From: DAOTWY01 sp003696565
GTDB lineage: Bacteria > Chloroflexota > Anaerolineae > Aggregatilineales > Phototrophicaceae
Assembly: GCA_034435635.1 (NCBI GenBank)
Contig: DAOTWY010000137.1
Location: forward strand, 11,589 to 75,588
Reading direction: 5' to 3'
Length of the DNA stretch: 64,000 bases
This document shows positions 43,564 through 51,279 of the stretch, in pieces. The position numbers and the translations under genes are program-made. The notes under the pieces were generated by a model. The model was not told the origin of the DNA, searched no databases, and worked only from the letters and a program-made list of their open reading frames with translations. Positions within the stretch are counted from its first letter, which is position 1, and every line of letters starts with the position of its first letter.

Positions 43564-44553
43564 TTAGAGTAATCCTATTGTCTCTGGATAGTTCATCATT
43601 ACATTAAAACACTGTACTGCTTGTCCCGCCGCGCCTTTCCGAAGATTATCAATAACGCTGGTGATGTGCAAATAACGCCCGTTAATTGGGGTTAGGCTGA
43701 TGGCGCAATTATTCTTCCGCACAGCATGGCGTAATGTGGCTTGTTCGCCAGCAGGCAAAACATCGATGAGCGACTCATGTTGATACACTTCTTCATAAAG
43801 TGCTTGCGGATCATCAAATCCTGGTTTAAGTGTGACATAAATGCTAGACATCAACCCGCGGTCAACTGGAATGAGGTGCGGTGTAAAAATCAAGGTGCCA
43901 ACATTCGGATTGATCTTGTGAATTTCTTGCTCCATCTCGCTGATATGGCGATGACTTCTGCCAGGTGAATATGGAGAAAGATTACCAAACACTTCAACAA
44001 AATGCGTATTCGACTTAGGCACGCGCCCTGCACCACTTACACCGGATTTTGCATCGACGATGATGGGCGCATCCGGTTGGAGCGCATCAGATTTTAGTAA
44101 AGGATATAACCCAAGCAACGTTGCTGTTGGATAGCAGCCCGGTACCGCGACTAAATCCGCGTTATGTAGCTTTTCTCTGTTGATCTCTACCAATCCATAG
44201 GGGGCATCATGCAGCAGTTCTGGGTGTGGGTGTGGAATTTTATACCATCTCTCATAGGTGGATGGATCATCCAGACGTAAATCTGCGCTAAGATCAATCA
44301 CCTTAACACCGGCAGCTTTACCTTGTGCTGCGATAATGGCGGATTCCTTATGTGGCAGTGCCAAGAAGATCACATCAGCTTGTGTTAAGTCTGCATGATC
44401 CGGCGGGATATAGTGCAGATGGGTAAAGGGAACACGTTCCCCGGCATAAGTGCTGGATGTGGCAAAGATGATTTCAACATGGGGGTGGCGTGCCAAAATT
44501 TCCACCAAGTCTTGCCCAGCATAACCAGACGCGCCAAAAATACCTACTCGCAT
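43564..44553 (-). CDS. argC: N-acetyl-gamma-glutamyl-phosphate reductase
   Basis: ArgC reduces N-acetylglutamyl phosphate with NADPH. The 329-residue protein starts with the Rossmann motif IFGASGYAGQDLVEIL and has catalytic Cys140 in VAVPGCYPTATLL, as well as the GAGRVPKSNTHFVEVFGNLS loop. It is the first gene of the operon argC-argB-argD-argJ-carA. Its ATG is preceded by GAGGAG, 10 bases away, and immediately upstream lies an attenuator with a leader peptide. All five biosynthetic genes are therefore under that control. Confidence 0.96.
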   Translation of the reverse strand: MRVGIFGASGYAGQDLVEILARHPHVEIIFATSSTYAGERVPFTHLHYIPPDHADLTQADVIFLALPHKESAIIAAQGKAAGVKVIDLSADLRLDDPSTYERWYKIPHPHPELLHDAPYGLVEINREKLHNADLVAVPGCYPTATLLGLYPLLKSDALQPDAPIIVDAKSGVSGAGRVPKSNTHFVEVFGNLSPYSPGRSHRHISEMEQEIHKINPNVGTLIFTPHLIPVDRGLMSSIYVTLKPGFDDPQALYEEVYQHESLIDVLPAGEQATLRHAVRKNNCAISLTPINGRYLHITSVIDNLRKGAAGQAVQCFNVMMNYPETIGLL

Positions 44554-44572
44554 AGACTCAACTGCTCCTCAT

Positions 44573-44602
44573 AAAAAAGCCCCGACCGAATTTGGTCAGG
44601 GC
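44573..44602 (-). terminator. attenuator (intrinsic terminator) of the arg operon
   Basis: On the minus strand GCCCTGACC pairs with GGTCGGGGC (nine pairs, one of them G-T) around a 6-base loop and is followed at once by TTTTTT. It lies 22 bases after the stop of the arginine-rich leader ORF and 20 bases before argC. The left arm contains CCTGACCA, which can instead pair with TGGTCAGG inside the leader ORF (plus-strand positions 44646-44653), so terminator and antiterminator are mutually exclusive. When arginine is scarce, a ribosome stalled at the three Arg codons would leave that segment free and argC would be transcribed. Confidence 0.9.
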
Positions 44603-44624
44603 ATGGTTCATCGTGTGTGATTGG

Positions 44625-44705
44625 CTAGCAACACAAGTAACCCAACCTGACCAGGGTAGCCTTTGGGCAACGACGACGGTTGATTGTGCTTGTGTAGAGA
44701 GCCAT
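44625..44705 (-). CDS. arginine-rich leader peptide of the arg operon
   Basis: A 26-codon ORF starts with ATG after a GAGG ribosome site 8 bases upstream and ends with TAG. The peptide begins MALYTSTINRRRCPKATLVR, with codons 10-12 all CGT (Arg) and a fourth Arg codon (AGG) at 20. Codons 18-20 overlap the segment TGGTCAGG that forms the antiterminator. A ribosome stalled at codons 10-12 would cover codons up to about 16-17, leaving codons 18-20 exposed. This arrangement is that of a ribosome-mediated attenuator with arginine as signal. Both the ORF and the downstream hairpin were read directly from the sequence. Confidence 0.85.
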   Translation of the reverse strand: MALYTSTINRRRCPKATLVRLGYLCC

Positions 44706-44731
44706 AATTGTTTCCTCAACTTTCGTGCAAC

Positions 44732-44760
44732 ATTATAATGCACGTTTGTGATTTGGTAAA
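44732..44760 (-). promoter_or_regulatory. promoter of the arg operon with overlapping dyad
   Basis: On the minus strand TTTACC and a perfect TATAAT are separated by exactly 17 bases. Transcription should begin near 44725, giving a leader of about 150 bases to the terminator. A dyad ATTTG-N5-CAAAT at 44751-44765 covers the -35 box and could bind a regulator. Its sequence does not match the ArgR box. Confidence 0.8.
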
Positions 44761-44811
44761 CAAATTGAATAAAGTTCGTATATTTTTTCATAGTCATTAG
44801 GCAGGTTGCCC

Positions 44812-45414
44812 ATGTTGCTCTTTTTGGATTGGTTTGGTACAGCGGTTTTTGCTATTACTGGGGCGTTGGTCGCGCGGGAAAAGCGCATGGATTTATTTGG
44901 CGTTGTTGTGGTCGCACTGGTTACGGCATTAGGCGGCGGGACGATACGCGATCTTATTTTACAGCGAGAAATATTTTGGGTCGTGGATGAAATCTACATC
45001 TGGATTGGGGTATTGGCAGCAATTTTGACATTTGTGGTTGCACATTTGAACTTATTGCCACGCCGTCCCTTGTTGATTGCGGATGCATTTGGATTATCCG
45101 TCTTTACGGTGATTGGTGTTCAAACGGGCTTGGCTAGCGGTGTCACCCCGTTGATTGCGGTTATTATGGGCGTGATGACGGCTACTTTTGGGGGGATGAT
45201 TCGCGATTTGCTCTCTAACCGGATTCCACTGATTTTACACAGTGAGTTATATGCAACAGCGGCGTTGTGTGGTGCGACGGTTTATGTACTATTAGCAAAT
45301 GCGTCGCCAGAGTGGCGTATGCTCATTGCAGCAACTGTGACGCTGGGCTTGCGGCTGGCAGCTATCCGTTGGAATTGGTCATTACCAGTTACACTTGCCC
45401 CGGCGAATGTATGA
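44812..45414 (+). CDS. TRIC-type (UPF0126/YicG-like) membrane channel protein
   Basis: A 200-residue protein with seven predicted spans made of two homologous three-helix halves, as in bacterial TRIC (trimeric intracellular cation channel) proteins. The signature GGGTIRDLILQREIFWV in the first half is echoed by GGMIRDLLSNRIPLIL in the second. These form homotrimeric monovalent-cation channels. The ATG at 44812 is used; a TTG at 44806 would add two residues. AGG lies at an acceptable distance. The gene diverges from the arg operon, with both promoters in about 100 bases. Confidence 0.9.
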   Translation: MLLFLDWFGTAVFAITGALVAREKRMDLFGVVVVALVTALGGGTIRDLILQREIFWVVDEIYIWIGVLAAILTFVVAHLNLLPRRPLLIADAFGLSVFTVIGVQTGLASGVTPLIAVIMGVMTATFGGMIRDLLSNRIPLILHSELYATAALCGATVYVLLANASPEWRMLIAATVTLGLRLAAIRWNWSLPVTLAPANV

Positions 45415-45478
45415 TAAGTCTCCTCATGTGTGTCTCATCACGAGATATTTTTCTTAAAAACAATTGGGGTGTTCTCGT

Positions 45479-45508
45479 CGTTGCCAAGGAATAAATCCCC
45501 TGGCAACG
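45479..45508. terminator. hairpin between convergent genes
   Basis: CGTTGCCA and TGGCAACG pair perfectly with inner GG/CC pairs across one mismatch, loop AATAAATC. It lies between the TRIC gene (plus) and the cystathionine gamma-synthase gene (minus). No strong T tract is present on either side. A further perfect 10-bp palindrome ACGCTAGCGT lies at 45536-45545. Confidence 0.5.
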
Positions 45509-45555
45509 CTATTTATGTTATTCATGGGGCGACTAACGCTAGCGTGCATGTTCCC

Positions 45556-46698
45556 TTATGCTAGAGATTCCAACGCTTGGCGCACATCTGCCATTAAATC
45601 GTCTACATGTTCAATCCCAATGCTTAAGCGAACTAGCCCCGGCGGGACAGCGATGTCACTATCGGCAGTGCTAGCGTGTGTCATGCTGTAGGGATGTTCA
45701 ATCAGGCTTTCTACACCGCCTAAACTTTCTGCCAAAGCGAATAATTTAGTGCGGGAAACCATCCGCCGGGCTGCTTCATCGCTGGCTAAAATGATGCTAA
45801 TCATCCCGCCTGGATAGCGCATTTGCTTTTTGGCTAACTCATATTGAGGATGACTCTCTAAGCCTGGATATAGCACCCGCTCCACACGTGGATGATCCTC
45901 CAACATTCGCGCGATTGCTAGCGCATTTTGGCTATGTCGTTCAATCCTCAAACCCAATGTTTTGATGCCGCGTAGTGTTAAAAAGCAATCCATTGGACCA
46001 GGCACAGCCCCCACAGCATTTTGTAAAAACTTTAATTCCTGATAGAGCGATTCGTCGTTCATCACCAACATGCCACCGACGACATCACTATGCCCGCCTA
46101 AATATTTGGTGGTGCTATGCATGACAATATCCGCGCCTAATTTAAGCGGCTGCTGGATAGCTGGAGAAGCAAACGTATTATCTACCACTACACGTACACC
46201 TGATGGTGTCACTGCTTTTAAAGCCGCAATATCGGCTAATTTCATCATTGGGTTGGTAGGGGTTTCTAGCCATAATAATTTTGTTTCTGGTTTAAAAGCC
46301 GCTTTCACCGCATCCAGATCAGTTAAATCTACCCAAGTAAAACGAATGCCGTACCGTGCATGTACTTTTTCAAATAAACGATATGTCCCCCCATACACAT
46401 CATCCCCAACAACAACATGATCCCCGGGGTTAAGCAAGCGCAATACGGTATCAATGGCTGCTAATCCACTGGCAAACGCTAAGGCAAACTGACCGCCTTC
46501 AATTGCCGCCATACATTCTTGAAGAGCTGTACGGGTGGGGTTATCTGTGCGGCTATATTCATATCCTTTGTGTTGTGCAGGTGCGCTTTGGACATAGGTT
46601 GATGTTTGATAAATCGGGGTCATCACTGCGCCGGTTGTTGGGTCTGGTTCCTGCCCGGCATGGATCGCTAATGTATCTAAATGATAATTTTCACTCAT
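45556..46698 (-). CDS. metB: cystathionine gamma-synthase-family PLP enzyme
   Basis: A Cys/Met-metabolism PLP enzyme of 380 residues. The PLP lysine is K198 in MHSTTKYLGGHSDVVGG; TSTYVQSAPAQHKGYEYSRT and ASGLAAIDTVL are the other family motifs. It could act as cystathionine gamma-synthase, gamma-lyase or O-acylhomoserine sulfhydrylase; the sequence reads closest to the synthase/lyase group, and the exact reaction is uncertain, so the symbol is tentative. The frame opens at 46713, but MSENYHLDTLAIHAGQ at 46698 has a GGAAAG ribosome site and is chosen. It stands alone; no sulfur riboswitch is visible upstream. Confidence 0.85.
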   Translation of the reverse strand: MSENYHLDTLAIHAGQEPDPTTGAVMTPIYQTSTYVQSAPAQHKGYEYSRTDNPTRTALQECMAAIEGGQFALAFASGLAAIDTVLRLLNPGDHVVVGDDVYGGTYRLFEKVHARYGIRFTWVDLTDLDAVKAAFKPETKLLWLETPTNPMMKLADIAALKAVTPSGVRVVVDNTFASPAIQQPLKLGADIVMHSTTKYLGGHSDVVGGMLVMNDESLYQELKFLQNAVGAVPGPMDCFLTLRGIKTLGLRIERHSQNALAIARMLEDHPRVERVLYPGLESHPQYELAKKQMRYPGGMISIILASDEAARRMVSRTKLFALAESLGGVESLIEHPYSMTHASTADSDIAVPPGLVRLSIGIEHVDDLMADVRQALESLA

Positions 46699-46778
46699 GA
46701 TAATTCTTTCCAACTATGGTCAAAATTTTAAGAGGATTATATGATGACCGGACAGTTTTTGAAATGTGAGATCAACTG

Positions 46779-47528
46779 ATGCGTAATCGACTCATCTTCA
46801 TCATGCCGGCGATTTTGATAATTGCAGCAGTCACAGTTATGCTGATACAACGTGAACCACCAGACCCAGAAGGGTTTGAAAAGCCAACGCACACCGCCCC
46901 CCCATTCAGCGCACAGGTAAACATTACATCCCCGCGCAATGGAACGATTATCTATGCAGAAAATCTTATCATAAGCGGCACGATTAGTGACTCGCCGCAG
47001 GCGTTTATGGTGCAGATTGTTACACCAGACAACGTTGAAATCGCTCGTACAACTGTGGACGCACAGCCAAGCAGTTGGTCGATTGAAATCCCGACACCCC
47101 GCACGGATGAACCCCTGGAGGCAGAAATCCGTTTAATCCCAACAAATGGTGACAGTGGTGTTTATGATCGAGTTTCTGTTTTGCTGGATGACCAAGCAAA
47201 CCGCCCTGAAGGGATTTATGGCAGTGTAACCTTGCCGCGTGTTGGCATGGAAATGGGTGGGGATACTATTTTGGTAGAAGGGCGTGTTTCCGGTGTGGAA
47301 AGTGTAACCGTTCAACTTATGGGAGACAGTACAACAAACATCATTAGCAGTGTTATTGTCGATGTCGGTAACCCTTATTTATTGAACGATGTGCCTTGGC
47401 AGGCAGAGATACCTACTCATGGTTATATGGGTTCTGGCGTTGTGATGGTGTTCTTCACGTCACCAACAGATGATACAGACCCTTTAGTAGAAACCATCCC
47501 AATTGTTATAACACAAGCGGCAGGTTGA
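46779..47528 (+). CDS. membrane-anchored protein with Ig-like domains
   Basis: A 249-residue protein with an N-terminal signal anchor (about residues 5-24: LIFIMPAILIIAAVTVMLIQ), a short Pro-rich linker, and two beta domains (about 45-135 and 145-249). The first has the Ig-like pattern SPRNGTIIYAENLIISGTIS; the second resembles it weakly. No catalytic motif is seen. It may bind a wall polymer or act as a spacer in the envelope. It diverges from the cystathionine gamma-synthase gene; the deoxynucleoside kinase downstream has its own promoter. Confidence 0.65.
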   Translation: MRNRLIFIMPAILIIAAVTVMLIQREPPDPEGFEKPTHTAPPFSAQVNITSPRNGTIIYAENLIISGTISDSPQAFMVQIVTPDNVEIARTTVDAQPSSWSIEIPTPRTDEPLEAEIRLIPTNGDSGVYDRVSVLLDDQANRPEGIYGSVTLPRVGMEMGGDTILVEGRVSGVESVTVQLMGDSTTNIISSVIVDVGNPYLLNDVPWQAEIPTHGYMGSGVVMVFFTSPTDDTDPLVETIPIVITQAAG

Positions 47529-47589
47529 TAACTGTTTGTATTTAGTTTGCACCTGCACCTGGAAATCTAATTAATATCGGGTATCCTTC

Positions 47590-47619
47590 TTGACCGCTTT
47601 TTTTGTTTCAGCCTATAAT
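47590..47619 (+). promoter_or_regulatory. sigma-70-type promoter of the deoxynucleoside kinase gene
   Basis: TTGACC and a perfect TATAAT are separated by 18 bases, with a T-rich spacer. It lies about 42 bases ahead of the ATG at 47661. It is one of the best promoter matches in the window. Confidence 0.75.
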
Positions 47620-47660
47620 CAACATGGCACATAAGTTCTAATCCGAAATAAGAGGAATCT

Positions 47661-48290
47661 ATGCAAGATTTATTTATCGCTATCGCAGGCAACATCGGCG
47701 CGGGGAAAAGCACGCTCACAGGTCTCCTTGCAGATTATTTTGATTGGCAACCATTTTATGAAGCAAACGCAGAAAACCCCTATCTAGAAGATTTCTATCG
47801 TGATATGGAGCGGTGGAGTTTTCATTCTCAGATATTTTTCTTGAGCAAGCGTTTAGAACATCATCGTCAATTGGTGGATTATCCTGGTAGTGTAGTACAA
47901 GATCGGACGGTATACGAAGATGCTGAGATTTTCGCTTGCAATTTGTATCGCCAAGGGGATATGAGTGAACGGGATTATGATACGTATCGCCGTTTGTATC
48001 ATGCCGTGTGCAAGTTTTTGCCCCCACCGCATTTGATTATTTACCTCAAGTCTAGTGTGGATACACTCATGGCACGTATCTTACAACGTGGGCGTGATTT
48101 TGAGCAAGACATCAAGCGGGAATATATCGCCGCGTTAAATGATTTATATAACAATTGGATTGACAATTGGACGCTTTGCCCCGTGCTGACAATCGATATG
48201 GATTCGCTCGACTTTGTTCAGCGGGAAGATGATCTCCAGCGCATTATTGATCAAATTGAGGCGTTATTGCCACAAGAAATTGGACGATAA
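47661..48290 (+). CDS. deoxynucleoside kinase (dAK/dGK type)
   Basis: A 209-residue salvage kinase of the deoxyadenosine/deoxyguanosine kinase family. The P-loop GNIGAGKSTLTG lies at residues 10-21. SVVQDRTVYEDAEIF contains the DRT/ERS-like catalytic motif, and MARILQRGRDFEQDIKREYI is the lid region with Arg residues. The size and overall order match members such as Dgk of Bacillus. It phosphorylates purine deoxynucleosides in salvage, but the base preference cannot be fixed. AAGAGG precedes the ATG. Confidence 0.92.
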   Translation: MQDLFIAIAGNIGAGKSTLTGLLADYFDWQPFYEANAENPYLEDFYRDMERWSFHSQIFFLSKRLEHHRQLVDYPGSVVQDRTVYEDAEIFACNLYRQGDMSERDYDTYRRLYHAVCKFLPPPHLIIYLKSSVDTLMARILQRGRDFEQDIKREYIAALNDLYNNWIDNWTLCPVLTIDMDSLDFVQREDDLQRIIDQIEALLPQEIGR

Positions 48291-48339
48291 TTTGTACATG
48301 CGTGAGCGTGGAGATCAATCCCGCCTGCTAATTTGATTA

Positions 48340-48397
48340 CCCCATGAATGAGCTTGATTTCAGACAATTATTCCGTACAAAAATCCCATTCATGGGG
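48340..48397. repeat. 11-bp perfect inverted repeat with long loop
   Basis: CCCCATGAATG and CATTCATGGGG are exact complements separated by 36 bases, 50 bases after the deoxynucleoside kinase stop. It may be a 3'-end hairpin or terminator lacking a clear T tract. Confidence 0.5.
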
Positions 48398-48460
48398 TGG
48401 ATACCATTACCAGGAGATTTATTCTTCGGTAAAAATGGCGGTACACGTTAGTAATTCAGA

Positions 48461-48865
48461 TTATAATTCAGCATTGTTCCAATCCAGGTTTTTAAGTGTT
48501 GGGTCTTTTTGTTTAAGATAAGCTATTGCTTCATCTAAAGTTTTAACAGTGTGGTTGTTAACATTTATAAGGTAATTGCCGATAGATGCAATTGTTGTAA
48601 CTAGCCGGTTTTCATTGATATTGATATTCCAGCTCAGCTGATGCACAACTTTAAACCGACTAACCATACGCTGTAACATGGATAATGAAAATTTTATTCT
48701 CTCTATTTTCAACCCATTGCTAATGTGGTGTATGGGCGGGGTGCCATTATGAATATAGGCTTGCAACTCGTGGAGAAATTGCGAAAGATCTTCAGCAGTA
48801 ATAACACCTTCAAAACAAGTGTAAATCACTCGTTTTTCGACTAGCCACATCATCTTGTACGGCAT
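48461..48865 (-). CDS. hypothetical protein, STAS/SpoIIAA-like
   Basis: A 134-residue protein with the look of an alpha/beta STAS-like domain: WLVEKRVIYTCFEGVITAEDL at the start is typical of small proteins of this kind, with later helices LSMLQRMVSRFKVVHQ. The key serine of anti-anti-sigma factors is not obvious. The frame is open to 48922, but GGAGGA 4-6 bases before the ATG at 48865 selects the shorter protein. It stands alone. Role unknown. Confidence 0.6.
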   Translation of the reverse strand: MPYKMMWLVEKRVIYTCFEGVITAEDLSQFLHELQAYIHNGTPPIHHISNGLKIERIKFSLSMLQRMVSRFKVVHQLSWNININENRLVTTIASIGNYLINVNNHTVKTLDEAIAYLKQKDPTLKNLDWNNAEL

Positions 48866-48991
48866 CGTTTGTCCTCCGTGAGTTAAAAATAATACACTAC
48901 TTAGTTTTTTATCGAGGATCAATTTCTTAAGATAGGATCATTTATTAGTATGTTATGATAATTAGCATAGCATATCAATAAGTACAAGTAA

Positions 48992-49237
48992 ATGAGATTG
49001 ATAGTGATTGAAAACTTGTTAAAGCGTGTAGAAAAATTATCAACAACCCAGTTGGAAGAAATCCATCAATATATGGCAACCCGTCCTTATCGATTAGAGG
49101 AACGCTCTCCCACGCCGGAAGAGCAACAAGCAGTTATACAAGCCTTACAGGAATTTGTTGAACAGGCAACACCACTGGATGATCAAGAAGAAGCCCGGCT
49201 AGCGGGCTTGGGGGACTTTAAATTATCGGATGCTTAG
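48992..49237 (+). CDS. small hypothetical helical protein
   Basis: An 81-residue acidic, mostly helical protein (ENLLKRVEKLSTTQLEEIHQ, then PEEQQAVIQALQEFVEQATP). Its length and helical content resemble antitoxins or small regulatory proteins, but no toxin gene is adjacent. There is no clear ribosome site before the ATG; GTG at 49004 in frame is an alternative start. It converges with the M20 peptidase gene 5 bases away. Coding status is moderate. Confidence 0.45.
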   Translation: MRLIVIENLLKRVEKLSTTQLEEIHQYMATRPYRLEERSPTPEEQQAVIQALQEFVEQATPLDDQEEARLAGLGDFKLSDA

Positions 49238-49242
49238 TTGTA

Positions 49243-50418
49243 TCAACGAGCATATTTTTTCAATAAACGGCAAGCGGTATCAGCCAAGACGGCTGCCCCA
49301 TATTTGAATGAATCCTCGTTGATGTCGAACACCGGGCTATGATGTGGACGATGCTTTTCATCTAGCTTAGCACCAAGCATAAACATTGCACCTGGGGCTT
49401 TTTGTGTCATATAAGCGAAATCTTCTGCGCCCATCATCGGCACACCATGATGAACACGATCCGCCCCCATGTTATCTTTTGCCACTTCATATAAAAGTTG
49501 CGCTACACTTGGGTCGTTATACATGGCAGGGTAGCCACGCTCAATTTTGAGGGTGTAATCGCCCCCAAGTGCCCGCGCCACACCAAAAGCGCGCTCCAAT
49601 TCTTCATGAATTTGGGTACGTGTTTCTTCATCAAAGCTGCGGATGGTGCCCATCATCTCAACTTTATCTGGGATGACATTGGGTGCGCTACCGCCATGCA
49701 CCCCGCCAACTGTAATGACAGAGCCGCGCGTGGGGTCTAAGCGGCGGGCACGAATGCCTTGAATAGCATTTATCACTTGTGCTTGAATGTAGATGGGGTC
49801 AATACCCTGATGAGGCGTTGCGCCGTGTGTGCCTTCCCCAAAGATTGTCGCATAAAACGTATCAACCGCTGCCAGGGCAAAGCCTTCTACGATCTCAAAT
49901 GTGGCGTTGTCATTTACGCTAGAGATATGCAGCGCGATGACGGCATCAAGGTCTTCTAAAGCGTTGTCATCAATCATGCGTGTTGCGCCGCTTTTGCCTT
50001 CTGCATCCCATTTTTCTTCACTCGGTTGGAAAAGCAAACGGATTTCGCCGGCGGGGCGGTCTGGCATTTCATTAAGAATGCGTGCTACGCCTAACAGAAT
50101 GGCGGTATGGGCATCGTGCCCACAGGCGTGCATTACACCAGGTGTTTGTGATTTATAGGGGGTGTCGTTAGCTTCTTGAATAGGCAGTGCGTCCATATCG
50201 GCACGGATACCGATTGCCGGGCGACCTTCACCGATGCGTGCTACCACGCCAGTGATCCCAACTCCAACTTCTGCTTCAATACCCATCTCGTTAAGTGCGT
50301 TTGCCACGAGCTTAGCGGTGCGGGTTTCTTCAAAACCAAGCTCTGGGTGCATATGAATATCACGCCGCCAGGCGATAATTTGATCTTCAATTGATTTGGC
50401 TTTATCTAGGAAATACAT
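49243..50418 (-). CDS. M20D-family amidohydrolase (N-acyl-amino-acid hydrolase type)
   Basis: A 391-residue metallohydrolase of the hippurate hydrolase/N-acyl-L-amino acid amidohydrolase group. The metal ligands lie in HACGHDAHTAILL, QPSEEKWD, MMGAEDFAYM and HHSPVFDINED, which gives the expected Cys-His-Glu-His-His set. The dimerisation domain (about residues 185-300) contains GEGTHGATPHQGIDPI. Members deacylate N-acyl amino acids, IAA-amino acids or amidobenzoate; the substrate is unknown. AAGG lies upstream of the ATG. It is monocistronic or shares nothing recognisable with neighbours. Confidence 0.92.
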   Translation of the reverse strand: MYFLDKAKSIEDQIIAWRRDIHMHPELGFEETRTAKLVANALNEMGIEAEVGVGITGVVARIGEGRPAIGIRADMDALPIQEANDTPYKSQTPGVMHACGHDAHTAILLGVARILNEMPDRPAGEIRLLFQPSEEKWDAEGKSGATRMIDDNALEDLDAVIALHISSVNDNATFEIVEGFALAAVDTFYATIFGEGTHGATPHQGIDPIYIQAQVINAIQGIRARRLDPTRGSVITVGGVHGGSAPNVIPDKVEMMGTIRSFDEETRTQIHEELERAFGVARALGGDYTLKIERGYPAMYNDPSVAQLLYEVAKDNMGADRVHHGVPMMGAEDFAYMTQKAPGAMFMLGAKLDEKHRPHHSPVFDINEDSFKYGAAVLADTACRLLKKYAR

Positions 50419-50604
50419 ACCTTATCTCTCATTCATAACCATCTAACTGTTATTATTGTATCGTTGAACGCTTAATCTGATGGACTGATTTGGTTATAAT
50501 ATGTTAAAACTTCACGGCTTTATGAGGATTGCTATCATTCTCTATCGTGCTGATGATGTTGCATTATAATCAAACCAATGTGTTCATAATCCGAAAAAAT
50601 ATCG

Positions 50605-51279
50605 ATGAAAATACGGCAACCCCCACCGCATACCAAAATTTGGCATTATATGACCTTGGCGAAGTTTTTATCTTTGTTAGATAGCCGAGCATTGTTTTTT
50701 TCCCAGCCCAAACAGTTTGAAGATAAGTTTGAAGGGTCGTTTCGTGAGCCTGTTTTGCCTTTAACAGCAGATAAAGACCAACCCCTACGTGAATCGGCAC
50801 ATACTGCTACAGGAATCCGTACCCGAACGGCGATTAGTTGCTGGCATATGAATGAGTATGAATCGGCAGCGATGTGGGCGCAATATGTCACCAATAATGA
50901 AGGCATTGCGATCCGCTCTACAGTGCAACGCTTACAACATGCGCTGACGTTTGATGAGCTGGGTGATGTGTATATGGGAGCTATCAATTACTATCCATAC
51001 CAGGCGCGGGATGATTCCGTGTGGAGTTTGTTCCACAAGCGAGAGAGCTTTGCACATGAGCATGAATTCCGGGTGTTGGTCGTTATCAACGATTTGCCCA
51101 AAGCGGATGAACTGGGCGGGATTCAAGTCCCGGCTGATTTAAACATCTTGATTGAGCGGATTTACATTGCACCAAACACCCGCCCGTGGTTTACTGATTT
51201 GATTAAATCAGTTGCGCAAAAATATGATGTTGATGCTGATGTTATTCGATCCGATTTAGATAAGGACCCGATTTTCTGA
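50605..51279 (+). CDS. DUF2971 protein
   Basis: A 224-residue protein of the DUF2971 family. The markers are present: KIWHYMTLAKFLSLLDSRAL, then CWHMNEYESAAMWAQY, EGIAIRSTVQRLQ and the FHKRESFAHEHEFRVL stretch with conserved Arg, His and Glu residues. The function of the family is unknown; members occur in defence islands and near transposons, but also in ordinary chromosomes. The stop overlaps the next start as TGATG. No ribosome site is evident before the ATG. Confidence 0.85.
   Translation: MKIRQPPPHTKIWHYMTLAKFLSLLDSRALFFSQPKQFEDKFEGSFREPVLPLTADKDQPLRESAHTATGIRTRTAISCWHMNEYESAAMWAQYVTNNEGIAIRSTVQRLQHALTFDELGDVYMGAINYYPYQARDDSVWSLFHKRESFAHEHEFRVLVVINDLPKADELGGIQVPADLNILIERIYIAPNTRPWFTDLIKSVAQKYDVDADVIRSDLDKDPIF

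Noticed and set aside
44558..44797. A 79-codon open frame on the minus strand across the arg leader region
   Set aside because: It starts upstream of the promoter, overlaps the -10 box, leader ORF and terminator in another frame, has no ribosome site and its product resembles nothing.
45536..45545. ACGCTAGCGT perfect palindrome near the 3' end of the cystathionine gamma-synthase gene
   Set aside because: Ten-base palindromes arise by chance in 64 kb, and it lies in a convergent intergenic region without further signal.
46699..46778. SAM or T-box riboswitch ahead of the cystathionine gamma-synthase gene
   Set aside because: Only 80 bases separate the divergent starts and no conserved riboswitch motif is present.
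48992..49237. Antitoxin gene of a toxin-antitoxin pair
   Set aside because: The product is small and helical, but no toxin-like partner is adjacent and no DNA-binding motif is visible, so the gene is kept only as hypothetical.
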